From positions 1 through 51,673 of the forward strand of contig JABXHV010000091.1 in assembly GCA_013373445.1 (NCBI GenBank): a stretch of 51,673 bases of DNA, read 5' to 3'. The DNA is from Paracoccaceae bacterium. Its GTDB lineage: Bacteria > Pseudomonadota > Alphaproteobacteria > Rhizobiales > Stappiaceae. The position numbers and the translations under genes are program-made. The notes beneath the pieces were generated by a model. That model did not search any database and was not told the origin of the DNA. It worked only from the letters and a program-made list of their open reading frames with translations. Every line of letters starts with the position of its first letter. Positions within the stretch are counted from its first letter, which is position 1. This document shows, piece after piece, positions 1-9,034 of this stretch.

Positions 1-885
1 AACGTGTTCTACACCGGCGCTGCTCCAAACACTCAGGCTATCCCTGCTGTTGACTACCTGATGAGCGAAGAAGGTGGTTCGGTTGAGCGTTGGGTTCTGG
101 CCGGTACCGACTATGTCTACCCGCGCACAACCAACAAGATCCTTGAAGCTTACCTGAAGTCGAAGGGTGTTGCTGAAGAAGACATCATGATCAACTACAC
201 GCCTTTCGGTCACTCCGATTGGCAGACGATCGTGTCTGACATCAAGACGTTCGGTTCAGCTGGCAAGAAGACCGCTGTGGTCTCCACCATCAACGGCGAT
301 GCAAACGTTCCTTTCTACAAAGAACTCGGCAACGCTGGCATCAAGGCTGAAGACATCCCAGTTGTTGCATTCTCCGTTGGTGAAGAAGAGCTGGCTGGTC
401 TGGACACTGGTCCACTCGTTGGTCACCTGGCTGCCTGGAACTACTTCCAGTCTGCTGATACCGATGCCAACGCCGAGTTCATCGAAACATGGCAGGCATT
501 CACCGGTGACCCTGAGCGCGTAACAAACGATCCAATGGAAGCAAGCTACATCGGTTTCAACATGTGGGTTGAAGCTGTTGAGAAGGCCGGTACCACAGAC
601 GCTGATGCGGTCATCGACAGCATCGTTGGTGTCTCCGTTCCAAACCTGACGGGTGGCTACTCGGCAATGATGCCAAACCACCACATCACGAAACCGGTTC
701 TGATTGGCGAAATCCAGGAAGACGGTCAGTTTGAAACTGTCTGGGAAACTTCCGGCCTTGTTGGCGGCGACGCCTGGTCTGATTACCTGGAAGGTTCCAA
801 GGATCTGATCGCGGATTGGCGCGCACCAATGTCTTGCGGCAACTTCAATGTGAAGACCGGCAAGTGTGGCGGCTCTGAAGGCTAA
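1..885 (+). CDS. urtA: Urea ABC transporter substrate-binding protein UrtA (5' end cut off by the window)
   Basis: This is the C-terminal part, about 294 residues, of the periplasmic urea-binding protein of the UrtABCDE importer. The reading frame is open from base 1, so the signal peptide and first lobe lie outside the window; members of the family are usually about 430 residues. The fragment shows a type-1 periplasmic binding fold, with a conserved stretch around NHHITKPVLIGEIQEDGQFE and a Cys-containing C-terminus (SCGNFNVKTGKCGG). The identification rests mainly on urtB, urtC, urtD and urtE following in order. Codon use is strongly biased (mostly GCT, GGT, CTG, GTT) compared with urtB, as expected for an abundant binding protein. 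Confidence 0.93.
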   Translation, partial: NVFYTGAAPNTQAIPAVDYLMSEEGGSVERWVLAGTDYVYPRTTNKILEAYLKSKGVAEEDIMINYTPFGHSDWQTIVSDIKTFGSAGKKTAVVSTINGDANVPFYKELGNAGIKAEDIPVVAFSVGEEELAGLDTGPLVGHLAAWNYFQSADTDANAEFIETWQAFTGDPERVTNDPMEASYIGFNMWVEAVEKAGTTDADAVIDSIVGVSVPNLTGGYSAMMPNHHITKPVLIGEIQEDGQFETVWETSGLVGGDAWSDYLEGSKDLIADWRAPMSCGNFNVKTGKCGGSEG

Positions 886-901
886 TCACTGAAACATTGC
901 G

Positions 902-928
902 GGGAGGCTGCTTTTCAGGTGGCCTCCC
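902..928 (+). terminator. Stem-loop between urtA and urtB (partial terminator or 3' stabiliser)
   Basis: The arms GGGAGGC (902-908) and GCCTCCC (922-928) pair perfectly around a 13-base loop, 17 bases after the urtA stop. The following bases (TATCTTCATCTT) are only moderately T-rich. Such hairpins between a binding-protein gene and its permease genes commonly reduce downstream expression or protect the upstream message. That role is inferred. The rest of the 238-base gap up to urtB shows no gene. Confidence 0.5.
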
Positions 929-1123
929 TATCTTCATCTTGACCCTGGTTTGATCATCAAAAGGGCAGGATGGGTTTCTCAAGCGGCACCCGTTTGCCGG
1001 GTCTGCTTGAAAAGCCCTTCTTGAAAGATGGGCCGCGAATTCTGGGCAGGGGATGGCTTTCTGGCGATCCTTTGCACAGGTCCTCGGAATGAGGGCGGTG
1101 TAAACGTCGAAAGCCGGTGGTTC

Positions 1124-2743
1124 ATGTCCTTCTTCAAATCTTTTCTAGTTCTGATTTGCCTCACCTTTGGTTTTGCTTCCGTTGCCGCGGCGCAGGAGGA
1201 TATTGAAAGCCTTCGGCCGTTGGTGAATGCACTTGCCAAGGGCAAGTTCAAGGAAACCGAAAAACAGATTGGCGCCTTGGCGGCGACCGGGAATTCGGCG
1301 GTTGCTCCCGCGCTGGAAGCTCTCGGAGATGGCGATCTTTATGCTCGTAAGTCTGACGGTGTTGTCTTTATCGCCAAAAAGGCTGGCAAAGGTTACGCGC
1401 TGACCGATCCTCTAACGCTTGAGGACGCCGGTGAGGTAGGACGCCGCGCAGTCTCCAAGATCAAGGTCAACAACGGTTTGCGCCGCGTCATCCGTTCAGC
1501 CCTGGGGTCTTTGACCTTGCAGTCTGCCGATCCCGAGGTGCGGAAAACCGCTGCGGAGGCGATCTTCAAGGCAAAGGACCCGGATGGCATCGAGGCGCTG
1601 GATGGCGCGCTTGCCAAGGAAACGGACGACGGTGTGCGGTTGGTGATGGAGCAGGCGCGTGCTGCAGCCGTGCTTGCCTCCGATATGAGCCTTGAGGTCA
1701 AGACAGCCGCGATTGAAGTTCTTGAAACCATGGGCAACCGGGATGCGTTGTCTGTGATTGTCGGTGTTCAAAATGCCTCTGAGGGCGAGCTCAAGCAGGT
1801 TGCAGACGATGCGGTGCGCCGGATCAAGAAGAACCTGGCGATGTGGGACAATGCCCAGAACATCTGGTACGGGTTGTCGCTTGGTTCTGTGCTGCTTCTT
1901 GCAGCGATCGGTCTTGCCATCACCTTCGGCGTGATGGGTGTCATCAACATGGCCCATGGCGAAATGGTCATGATCGGAGCCTATGTCACCTTTGTTGTGC
2001 AGGAGATCATTCGGTCTTCTGCTCCCTGGCTTTTTGAATATTCATTGCTGATTGCTTTGCCCCTGGCATTCATTGTCTCGGGATCAATCGGCATTGCGAT
2101 TGAGCGGGGCATCATCCGCTGGCTCTATGGTCGTCCGCTGGAGACACTGCTGGCAACCTGGGGGCTGTCCTTGATGTTGCAGCAGGCGGTGCGTTCTATT
2201 TTCGGACCGACCAACCAGGAAGTCGGAAATCCTGACTGGATGTCCGGTGCGTTCGAGCTCGGTCAGCTGACGATCACCTATAACCGGATGTGGATTATCG
2301 TGTTCTCGCTTCTGGTGTTTGCCGGTCTGATGCTTGTCCTGAAGAAGACGCCGTTCGGATTGTTTACCCGCGCGGTGACCCAGAACCGCCGCATGGCGGC
2401 CTCCATGGGCATTCGCACACCCTGGATCGATGCCTTCACCTTTGGTCTGGGCTCGGGGATTGCCGGGATCGCTGGAGTGGCGTTGTCGCAGATCGACAAC
2501 GTGTCGCCGAACCTTGGACAGGGCTATATCATCGACAGTTTCATGGTCGTTGTGTTCGGCGGTGTTGGCAATTTATGGGGAACGCTTGTAGGGGCCATGA
2601 CCCTCGGGGTCGTGAACAAGTTCCTTGAGCCCTACGCGGGCGCCGTGCTGGGCAAGATCTTTGTTCTGGTCTTCATCATCCTCTTTATCCAAAAGCGTCC
2701 AAGGGGCTTGTTTGCCCTCAAGGGCCGGGCAGTTGAATCATGA
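1124..2743 (+). CDS. urtB: Urea ABC transporter permease UrtB
   Basis: Inner-membrane permease of the urea importer, 539 residues. I chose the ATG at 1124 because it begins a typical signal peptide (MSFFKSFLVLICLTFGF then an AxA-Q site); an in-frame upstream ATG at 1028 would bury it. Residues about 25-250 form a soluble, helical, HEAT-like extracytoplasmic domain, which is normal for UrtB. The rest is a LivH-type permease domain, starting near the NIWYGLSLGSVLLLAAIGLA segment and carrying the motif GVMGVINMAHGEM. The gene overlaps urtC by four bases (ATGA), indicating translational coupling. It should form the translocation channel with UrtC. Confidence 0.93.
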   Translation: MSFFKSFLVLICLTFGFASVAAAQEDIESLRPLVNALAKGKFKETEKQIGALAATGNSAVAPALEALGDGDLYARKSDGVVFIAKKAGKGYALTDPLTLEDAGEVGRRAVSKIKVNNGLRRVIRSALGSLTLQSADPEVRKTAAEAIFKAKDPDGIEALDGALAKETDDGVRLVMEQARAAAVLASDMSLEVKTAAIEVLETMGNRDALSVIVGVQNASEGELKQVADDAVRRIKKNLAMWDNAQNIWYGLSLGSVLLLAAIGLAITFGVMGVINMAHGEMVMIGAYVTFVVQEIIRSSAPWLFEYSLLIALPLAFIVSGSIGIAIERGIIRWLYGRPLETLLATWGLSLMLQQAVRSIFGPTNQEVGNPDWMSGAFELGQLTITYNRMWIIVFSLLVFAGLMLVLKKTPFGLFTRAVTQNRRMAASMGIRTPWIDAFTFGLGSGIAGIAGVALSQIDNVSPNLGQGYIIDSFMVVVFGGVGNLWGTLVGAMTLGVVNKFLEPYAGAVLGKIFVLVFIILFIQKRPRGLFALKGRAVES

Positions 2744-3909
2744 TGACTTCATTTCTCTTCCGCACCCTCGATGCCAAGGCTGGTGTTTTTATCGCCATAC
2801 TGCTGGCTGTCATCGTCGCCGTACCCTGCTTCAATCTGCTGGTGCCTGAAACAAGCTCCTTCCATCTGCCGACCTATGCGGTCACCTTGATGGGCAAGTA
2901 TATGACCTATGCGCTGCTGGCACTGTCGGTTGATCTTGTCTGGGGTTTTTGCGGGATCCTGTCGCTCGGTCATGGAGCGTTCTTCGCGCTGGGCGGCTAC
3001 GCCATGGGTATGTACCTGATGCGCCAGATCGGAACCCGGGGCGTTTACGGTGACCCGATTCTTCCTGATTTCATGGTGTTCCTGAACTGGAAAGAACTAC
3101 CCTGGTACTGGTACGGCTTCGACATGTTCTGGTTTGCAGCCATCATGGTGATGCTGGTGCCCGGTGTTCTGGCGTTCGTCTTCGGCTGGTTTGCCTTCCG
3201 CTCACGAGTGACGGGTGTTTATCTGTCGATCATCACCCAGGCTTTGACCTACGCTCTTCTCTTGGCCTTTTTCCGAAATGACATGGGTTTTGGCGGTAAC
3301 AATGGCCTGACAGATTTTAAGGACATTCTTGGCTTTGATGTTCAGGCCGATACGACCCGGGCCGGACTGTTCGCGACTTCCGGACTTGCGGTGCTGATCT
3401 GTTTCCTGATCTGTCGTGCGATCACCAAATCCAAGTTGGGAAAGGTGCTCGTCGCCGTGCGGGATGCGGAAAGCCGCACACGCTTCCTGGGCTACCGGGT
3501 CGAGCATTACAAACTCTTCGTGTGGACGATTTCTGCCATGATGGCAGGTATTGCGGGCGCGCTATACGTGCCGCAGGTGGGGATTATCAATCCGGGTGAA
3601 TTTGCGCCGGCCAATTCGATTGAAACGGTGATCTGGGTTGCCGTCGGAGGGCGCGGGACACTGGTTGGGGCGGTTATCGGTGCGATTTTGGTCAACTTTG
3701 CCAAGACCTGGTTCACTGCTGCACTGCCGGATCTCTGGTTGTTTGCCCTTGGCGGCCTCTTCGTCGCCGTGACCCTGTTCCTGCCGAAGGGGATTATTGG
3801 CATCGCTGGCGATTTGATGAAGAAACGCAAGTCGACGCCGTCCAAAGAGACAAACGACACGTCAGGTCCCTCGGCGACGAAGACCCCTGACCCAGAGCCT
3901 GCGGAGTAA
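2740..3909 (+). CDS. urtC: Urea ABC transporter permease UrtC
   Basis: Second permease of the urea importer, LivM type, 389 residues with about ten hydrophobic segments. The family motif LSLGHGAFFALGGYAMGMY is present, as are the EAA-like loop near AVRDAESRTRFLGYRVEHYK and the conserved VAVGGRGTLVGAVIGA stretch. The start ATG overlaps the urtB stop; a second ATG follows directly at 2743. The cytoplasmic C-terminal tail (from about residue 360) is charged, low in complexity and rich in Lys, Ser, Thr and Pro, and is probably disordered. The next gene, urtD, begins four bases after the stop. Confidence 0.93.
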   Translation: MMTSFLFRTLDAKAGVFIAILLAVIVAVPCFNLLVPETSSFHLPTYAVTLMGKYMTYALLALSVDLVWGFCGILSLGHGAFFALGGYAMGMYLMRQIGTRGVYGDPILPDFMVFLNWKELPWYWYGFDMFWFAAIMVMLVPGVLAFVFGWFAFRSRVTGVYLSIITQALTYALLLAFFRNDMGFGGNNGLTDFKDILGFDVQADTTRAGLFATSGLAVLICFLICRAITKSKLGKVLVAVRDAESRTRFLGYRVEHYKLFVWTISAMMAGIAGALYVPQVGIINPGEFAPANSIETVIWVAVGGRGTLVGAVIGAILVNFAKTWFTAALPDLWLFALGGLFVAVTLFLPKGIIGIAGDLMKKRKSTPSKETNDTSGPSATKTPDPEPAE

Positions 3910-3913
3910 AGCG

Positions 3914-4660
3914 ATGTCCAGACCGAACAGTCTTCTTTATCTCGATGGCGTTTCCGTCTCCTTTGATGGGTTCAAGGCGCTCAACGATCTCTCGATGGTT
4001 ATCGGCCCGGGTGAAATGCGGGCGATCATTGGCCCAAACGGTGCAGGCAAGACAACCATGATGGATGTCATCACCGGGAAAACCAAACCGGATACGGGTG
4101 AGGTTTACTTTAACGGCGTTGTGGATCTGACAGGCGAGGATGAAGCCTCGATTGCCGAACTTGGAATTGGCCGTAAATTTCAAAAGCCGACGGTTTTTGA
4201 AAGCCATACGATTTGGGACAATCTGGAACTCGCGCTGAAGGGCCCACGTGGACCATTCGCGACATTGTTCCATAGGCTGTCTGCGGAAGAAGAAGCACGT
4301 ATCAACGAGCTTTTGAAAGTCATTCGTCTGGGTGAGAAGGCTCACGAGTTGGCCGAGAACCTCTCCCACGGACAAAAGCAATGGCTAGAGATTGGCATGC
4401 TCCTGGCACAGGATCCCAAGCTTTTGCTGGTCGATGAGCCCGCTGCAGGGATGACTGATGCCGAGACCGCCGAGACAGCGGAGCTCCTGAAGGACATTGC
4501 CAAGACTCATGCGGTCGTCGTTGTCGAACATGACATGACGTTCATTCGTGCCCTGGGGGTCAAGGTGACCTGTCTTGCGGAAGGTTCCGTGCTGGCAGAA
4601 GGATCTCTGGACTATGTTTCTGCGAACGAGCGTGTCGTTGAAGTTTATTTGGGTCGGTGA
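3914..4660 (+). CDS. urtD: Urea ABC transporter ATP-binding protein UrtD
   Basis: One of the two ATPases that power urea uptake, LivG type, 248 residues. It has the Walker A motif GPNGAGKTT, an ABC signature in the variant form LSHGQKQWLEIGM, the Walker B LLLVDEPAAGMT and the H-loop VVEHD. The LSHGQKQ signature and AAGM after Walker B are typical of UrtD rather than of branched-chain amino acid LivG. A GGAG ribosome-binding site lies about nine bases before the ATG. It should pair with UrtE on the cytoplasmic face of UrtBC. Confidence 0.93.
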   Translation: MSRPNSLLYLDGVSVSFDGFKALNDLSMVIGPGEMRAIIGPNGAGKTTMMDVITGKTKPDTGEVYFNGVVDLTGEDEASIAELGIGRKFQKPTVFESHTIWDNLELALKGPRGPFATLFHRLSAEEEARINELLKVIRLGEKAHELAENLSHGQKQWLEIGMLLAQDPKLLLVDEPAAGMTDAETAETAELLKDIAKTHAVVVVEHDMTFIRALGVKVTCLAEGSVLAEGSLDYVSANERVVEVYLGR

Positions 4661-4668
4661 GGAAAACC

Positions 4669-5364
4669 ATGCTGAATGTTGAAAACATCGATCTCTACTA
4701 TGGTGCTGCCCAGGCGTTGAAGGGTGTTTCCTTTAACGCCGAAGTTGGCAAGGTAACCTGTCTTATGGGGCGCAACGGCGTTGGAAAGACCTCCTCGCTG
4801 CGCGCTGTCGTTGGTCAACACGGGATCCGTTCCGGCAAGATCATTTGGGATGGCGAAGACATTTCGAAGCTGCCGTCTCATGCGCGGGCACGGCGCGGCA
4901 TTGCGATCGTTCCCCAGGGCCGCGAAATCTTTCCGCTTTTGAGCGTGAAGGAAAATCTGGAGACAGGCTATGCCTGCGTTCCGCGCAAGGAACGGCATTT
5001 GCCAGAAACCATCTTTGAACTGTTCCCGGTGCTGAAATCCATGTTGTCCCGGCGTGGCGGCGATCTTTCTGGTGGTCAACAGCAGCAGCTGGCGATTGCC
5101 CGGGCTCTTGTGACGCGTCCAAAATTGCTGGTGCTTGATGAACCGACCGAAGGTATCCAGCCTTCAATCATCAAGGATATCGGACGGGCGATTGAGTGGC
5201 TGCGGGAGCAGGGGGACATGGCCATTGTCCTCGTTGAACAGTATTTCGAGTTTGCACGGGACCTTGCCGATGATTTCGCTGTCCTGGATCGCGGCGAAAT
5301 CGTCATGTCAGGCACGCGCGCCGAACTCAATGAGGTCGAAGTTCGCAAGCATCTGACAGTATAA
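4669..5364 (+). CDS. urtE: Urea ABC transporter ATP-binding protein UrtE
   Basis: Second ATPase of the urea importer, LivF type, 231 residues. The sequence begins MLNVENIDLYYGAAQALKGV, the usual UrtE start, so I prefer the ATG at 4669 with GAGG upstream over the GTG at 4657 that overlaps the urtD stop. Walker A is GRNGVGKTS, the signature is LSGGQQQQLAIARAL, and Walker B (LLVLDEPTEGIQPSI) contains the TEGIQPSII stretch characteristic of UrtE. This is the last urt gene. No urease structural or accessory genes follow; the next gene is an unrelated AsmA-family protein. Confidence 0.93.
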   Translation: MLNVENIDLYYGAAQALKGVSFNAEVGKVTCLMGRNGVGKTSSLRAVVGQHGIRSGKIIWDGEDISKLPSHARARRGIAIVPQGREIFPLLSVKENLETGYACVPRKERHLPETIFELFPVLKSMLSRRGGDLSGGQQQQLAIARALVTRPKLLVLDEPTEGIQPSIIKDIGRAIEWLREQGDMAIVLVEQYFEFARDLADDFAVLDRGEIVMSGTRAELNEVEVRKHLTV

Positions 5365-5445
5365 TTTTGCCAACTCGCTTGACGGTCGCACTATCGCCAC
5401 GCTTTACCCTTAACTCAGCGAACGAATCACGCTGGGGAATGATAT

Positions 5446-8400
5446 ATGCGCCGCATTCTGATCGGATTGGGAATTCTTGTTGCAACTCTGGTAGCCGTGG
5501 CTGCCGTTGTTCCGCTGTTCTTGCCGAAAGACACGATCAAACAACAGGTTATCAAGCAGGTTGAGAGTGCTGCCGGGTGGCGGCTGCGCCTTGATGGTGA
5601 TGTAAGCTTGTCGTTGGTACCAAGCTTTTCCCTGATAGCGGACAATATCGGCCTGTCCGGTGAGGCCGGAGCAGACGGTATCGAGTTTGCCAAGGCGCAG
5701 CGCATCGAGTTTGGGCTGGCATGGGCCGGGTTGTTCGGTGGTGAGATCCGCGTTACCGAAATTACACTTGTTGAGCCGAATATCTTTCTCGAAATTGCCA
5801 CGACGGGTACGACCAGTTGGGCGCCGCGTCGCGATCTATCCCCTGCCGAGGAAGCCGCTGAAATTCTGTCCGGTGAAGTCGTTGGAAGCGATCCTGCAAG
5901 CAGCGTTGAAACAGTAGCAGATTCGGCACCTGCAAACGCTTCCGACAGCTTTGGCTATCTCGAGCGGATCGGCATCGACGAACTGACGATTGTGTCTGGC
6001 CAGCTTGTTTACGATGACAAGACATCAGATCTTCGTCAGGAAATTTCAGATCTTGATCTGACATTGTCGGCACCGGATGTTCGCGAAGACATTACGTTGG
6101 ACAGCAGCTTCCTGTGGCAAGGCAGGCCATCTGGTGTAAGCGGAAAAATCACCGATTTGATTGCACTCTTGCGCGGTGAAAGCGCGCCGGTCGATATTAC
6201 CCTAACGCTTGAAGACGCTTCGATTGGTGTCGCAGGGCAAGTCGGTCTGGAGCCGCTTAAGCTTGACGTTGCCGTCACGGGGACAGGACCCTCTGTCGCC
6301 GCTCTTGCTGCTGTTGCAGAGACCGAGCTTGCTGTTGATCCGGGTGCCTTTTCAGTCTTTGGTCAGGTTAACGGTGATGAGACCGCAGTGTCTGTTTCCA
6401 ACCTGTCGCTCTCAGTGGGAGATGTCGGGGTTGATGGCCAAATGGCGGCCAGCCTTACCGGTGATGCTCCCAACTTGAACGGTCAGTTGGTGCTCCGCGA
6501 CAGTTCCCTTGAAAATCTGCTCAAGCTCGCCGGGCAATCACTGCCAGCGAAGGGAACCTTGTCAGGCAATATGACTTTTGCTGCAGTTGGCAAGACCGCT
6601 GATGAGATTGTGTCCAGCCTGAAACTGCAAGGTCGTGCGGCTATTCGTGATGGCGAAATTTCAGAGCTCGGCTTGGCCGATGCGGTTGGCGGCGATGCAT
6701 CAGCGGATGTGATCTCGGGAATCGCGATGGAAGCGGAGATCAACGGTCTTGATCAGAAGGCAACACTGCGCGGCGGATTGTCCTGGCGCGGTGAAGCTTT
6801 CACAGTCTCAGGGTCCGCTGTTCCTGCACCATTGATCGATGGCAAGGCAGCTCCGGTCGCGATTAAGGTCAAAGGCAATCGGGTCACCGCCGGATTTGAC
6901 GGAACAGCCTCTGCTGCACGAGGCGTGGATGGCGCCGTGACCGTCGAGACTGCAAACCTTCGCCAGCTTTTGGCCTGGCTCGGGCAGCCTGTCGAGGCCG
7001 GATCTGGTTTGAAGAACTTCAGTGCTTCCGGGATTTTTGCGGCCTCTGAAACAGCAGTTTCCTTTGAGGAGACACGTTTTACGCTTGATCAAACATCCGG
7101 TTCTGCCGACGGAAGTATTTTGTTGGGCGATAAACCAACGGTCAAAGCTAATCTGGTTCTGTCTTCTCTGGTTCTCGATCCATATCTGAGTACTGGCTCG
7201 AAGGCTTCGGCCGCAGCGTCCGGGTCTTCCGGCGGATCATCTTCCGGTGGCTCTTCCGGGGCTTCAGGTGGCGCGCCTGTCGCTCCCTCGGCATCGGGAT
7301 GGGACAGTGCCCCAATTGATTTTGCTGGCTTGAATGCGGTCAATCTGGATGTGTCGATCAAAACCAGTGAGATCCGGTGGGACAAGCTGAAAATCGATCA
7401 GAGTGCGTTGAGTGCCAAAATCCAGGATGGGATGCTGACAGCCAATCTGACCGATCTGAAGCTTTATGAAGGATCGGGCTCTGGTGCGGTTACACTGAAC
7501 GGCAAGGCGGAAACACCTGAGCTGACAGCGCAATTCTCTCTGGGAGGCGCACAGGCGCTCCCCTTGTTGAAAGATGCTGCAGATTTTGACTGGATCGCGG
7601 GTACGAGCCGGATTTCCTTTGATGTTACCTCGCGCGGCGGTTCTCAAAAGGCCCTGGTGGATGCGTTGAATGGTGCAGCCGAATTCAGCTTTGCAGATGG
7701 AGCGATACGCGGCATCAACATCCCGAAAATGGTGCGCAGTTTGTCAGTGCAAACACTTCTGGGTTGGCAGGACAGCAGCAATGAGACCACGGACTTCAGT
7801 TCGCTGTCTGCTTCCTTTGCGATTGCAAACGGCATTGCCACAAACTCTGATCTGTCCCTCGTCGGCCCGTTGGTCCGGATGAGCGGTAGCGGCACGACAA
7901 ACATGCCAGCTCAGACGTTGGATTGGCGTGTCGAGCCGAAAATTGTTGCCAGCCTGTCGGCCGAAGAACAAAGCGATGGCGAGCTGGCTGGTCTTGGCGT
8001 GCCGATCATTGCCAAGGGCTCATGGGCACAGCCTAGAATTTACCCGGATATCACAGGTATCCTGCAGAACCCACAAGCTGCCTACAAACAGCTTGAACAG
8101 CTTGGCGGCGGGCTCTTTTCTATCCTGAAAGACGGCCAGGGCGGACAGGGCAATCTGGCGGAACAGGCCACCGACATTCTCAACAAGTTGACCGGTAAAA
8201 AAGGCAAACAGGAAGAAGCCAATCCTGAAGCCGATGGGAATGCCAATCCCGAGAACGGTGCTGCGGATAACGGTGAGATCGATCTTCAAAAGGTTATCGA
8301 GGGTGATGTTGATGACAAACAGATCTTGGAATCGGTCGAAAAGGGCCTCGGCTTGCCGTCCGGTCTGCTTGGAAACTTCGGGATCGGCAAGAAAAACTAG
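5446..8400 (+). CDS. AsmA family protein
   Basis: A 984-residue envelope protein with one N-terminal membrane anchor (residues about 5-26) and a large periplasmic beta-rich body. The start of the body (about 35-200) and the C-terminal region (about 660-870) resemble the AsmA domains of proteins proposed to act in outer-membrane biogenesis or phospholipid transport between membranes. Residues about 586-615 form a flexible Ser/Gly-rich linker made of near-repeats of GSSGG. The C-terminal 100 residues are polar, rich in Gly, Asn and Glu. A GGGG ribosome-binding site precedes the ATG. It is not part of the urea operon in function; the 81-base gap to urtE shows no clear terminator, so read-through is possible. 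Substrate unknown. Confidence 0.85.
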   Translation: MRRILIGLGILVATLVAVAAVVPLFLPKDTIKQQVIKQVESAAGWRLRLDGDVSLSLVPSFSLIADNIGLSGEAGADGIEFAKAQRIEFGLAWAGLFGGEIRVTEITLVEPNIFLEIATTGTTSWAPRRDLSPAEEAAEILSGEVVGSDPASSVETVADSAPANASDSFGYLERIGIDELTIVSGQLVYDDKTSDLRQEISDLDLTLSAPDVREDITLDSSFLWQGRPSGVSGKITDLIALLRGESAPVDITLTLEDASIGVAGQVGLEPLKLDVAVTGTGPSVAALAAVAETELAVDPGAFSVFGQVNGDETAVSVSNLSLSVGDVGVDGQMAASLTGDAPNLNGQLVLRDSSLENLLKLAGQSLPAKGTLSGNMTFAAVGKTADEIVSSLKLQGRAAIRDGEISELGLADAVGGDASADVISGIAMEAEINGLDQKATLRGGLSWRGEAFTVSGSAVPAPLIDGKAAPVAIKVKGNRVTAGFDGTASAARGVDGAVTVETANLRQLLAWLGQPVEAGSGLKNFSASGIFAASETAVSFEETRFTLDQTSGSADGSILLGDKPTVKANLVLSSLVLDPYLSTGSKASAAASGSSGGSSSGGSSGASGGAPVAPSASGWDSAPIDFAGLNAVNLDVSIKTSEIRWDKLKIDQSALSAKIQDGMLTANLTDLKLYEGSGSGAVTLNGKAETPELTAQFSLGGAQALPLLKDAADFDWIAGTSRISFDVTSRGGSQKALVDALNGAAEFSFADGAIRGINIPKMVRSLSVQTLLGWQDSSNETTDFSSLSASFAIANGIATNSDLSLVGPLVRMSGSGTTNMPAQTLDWRVEPKIVASLSAEEQSDGELAGLGVPIIAKGSWAQPRIYPDITGILQNPQAAYKQLEQLGGGLFSILKDGQGGQGNLAEQATDILNKLTGKKGKQEEANPEADGNANPENGAADNGEIDLQKVIEGDVDDKQILESVEKGLGLPSGLLGNFGIGKKN

Positions 8401-8416
8401 GCGCCAGTGGCGCCTA
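8398..8416. other. Perfect palindrome formed by two converging stop codons
   Basis: The asmA-family gene stops at TAG 8398-8400 and phnN, on the other strand, stops at TAG 8416-8414. The whole interval is an 8-bp inverted repeat, TAGGCGCC and GGCGCCTA, around the loop AGT. It could act as a bidirectional 3' hairpin for both messages, but it lacks a T-tract on either side. Confidence 0.6.
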
Positions 8417-9034
8417 TAGATCCAGGGCGCTGCGGATTCTCCGCACGCCGTCCTCGATCGTGCCGGTGTTCTCAATCCGGATGATTGTCTCATAGCCCGC
8501 TACATCGAGATCAACGCTTTTCAGCCGGGTCTCGATTTCTGCTCGGGTCTCGCGGCCTCGCGCGAGCAGGCGTTCAACAAGCACCTCCGTCGGGGCCGTA
8601 ATCAGCAGCACTGCAACGGTTTGGTACTTGTCGTAGGCCTTTCCCAAGGCTCGCCTTGAGCCATTGGCTATGACCGTCTCACCGTTGCGGATGGCATCGT
8701 CGTAGACTGCCGGAATGATGTAACCTAATCCGTGGGCTTCCCAACACAGCGCAACGTCATTGCGGCGTACGTGGTCATCATATTCTTCCTGCGTGATGCT
8801 GTCGTGATCTTCGGACTTATGATCTGACACACGGGTTACGCTCCGACGCGCGAAATGGATGTCGTCGGACCCGCTCAGCTCGTGGCGCAGGGCGGCCAAC
8901 AAGGTGTCCTTGCCAGCACCGCTCGGTCCCACGACGAGGATCAATCGTCCAGGGCCGAGTTTCTGCGTGGCTTTTGACGGGTGATCAGGCAACGCGGTGA
9001 CCTTCACGCCAGACGCCGCGGATGACAGGAACAT
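8414..9034 (-). CDS. phnN: Ribose 1,5-bisphosphate phosphokinase PhnN
   Basis: PhnN phosphorylates ribose 1,5-bisphosphate to PRPP, the last step that returns the ribosyl part of C-P lyase products to metabolism. The protein (up to 206 residues) has a guanylate-kinase-like P-loop GPSGAGKD at residues 36-43 and the typical ARRSVTR segment after it. It is the last gene of the phn operon. With the ATG at 9034 it overlaps phnM by 50 bases. A GTG at 9007 and a TTG at 8992, nearer the phnM stop, are plausible alternative starts because family members usually begin only a few residues before the P-loop strand. Confidence 0.88.
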   Translation of the reverse strand: MFLSSAASGVKVTALPDHPSKATQKLGPGRLILVVGPSGAGKDTLLAALRHELSGSDDIHFARRSVTRVSDHKSEDHDSITQEEYDDHVRRNDVALCWEAHGLGYIIPAVYDDAIRNGETVIANGSRRALGKAYDKYQTVAVLLITAPTEVLVERLLARGRETRAEIETRLKSVDLDVAGYETIIRIENTGTIEDGVRRIRSALDL

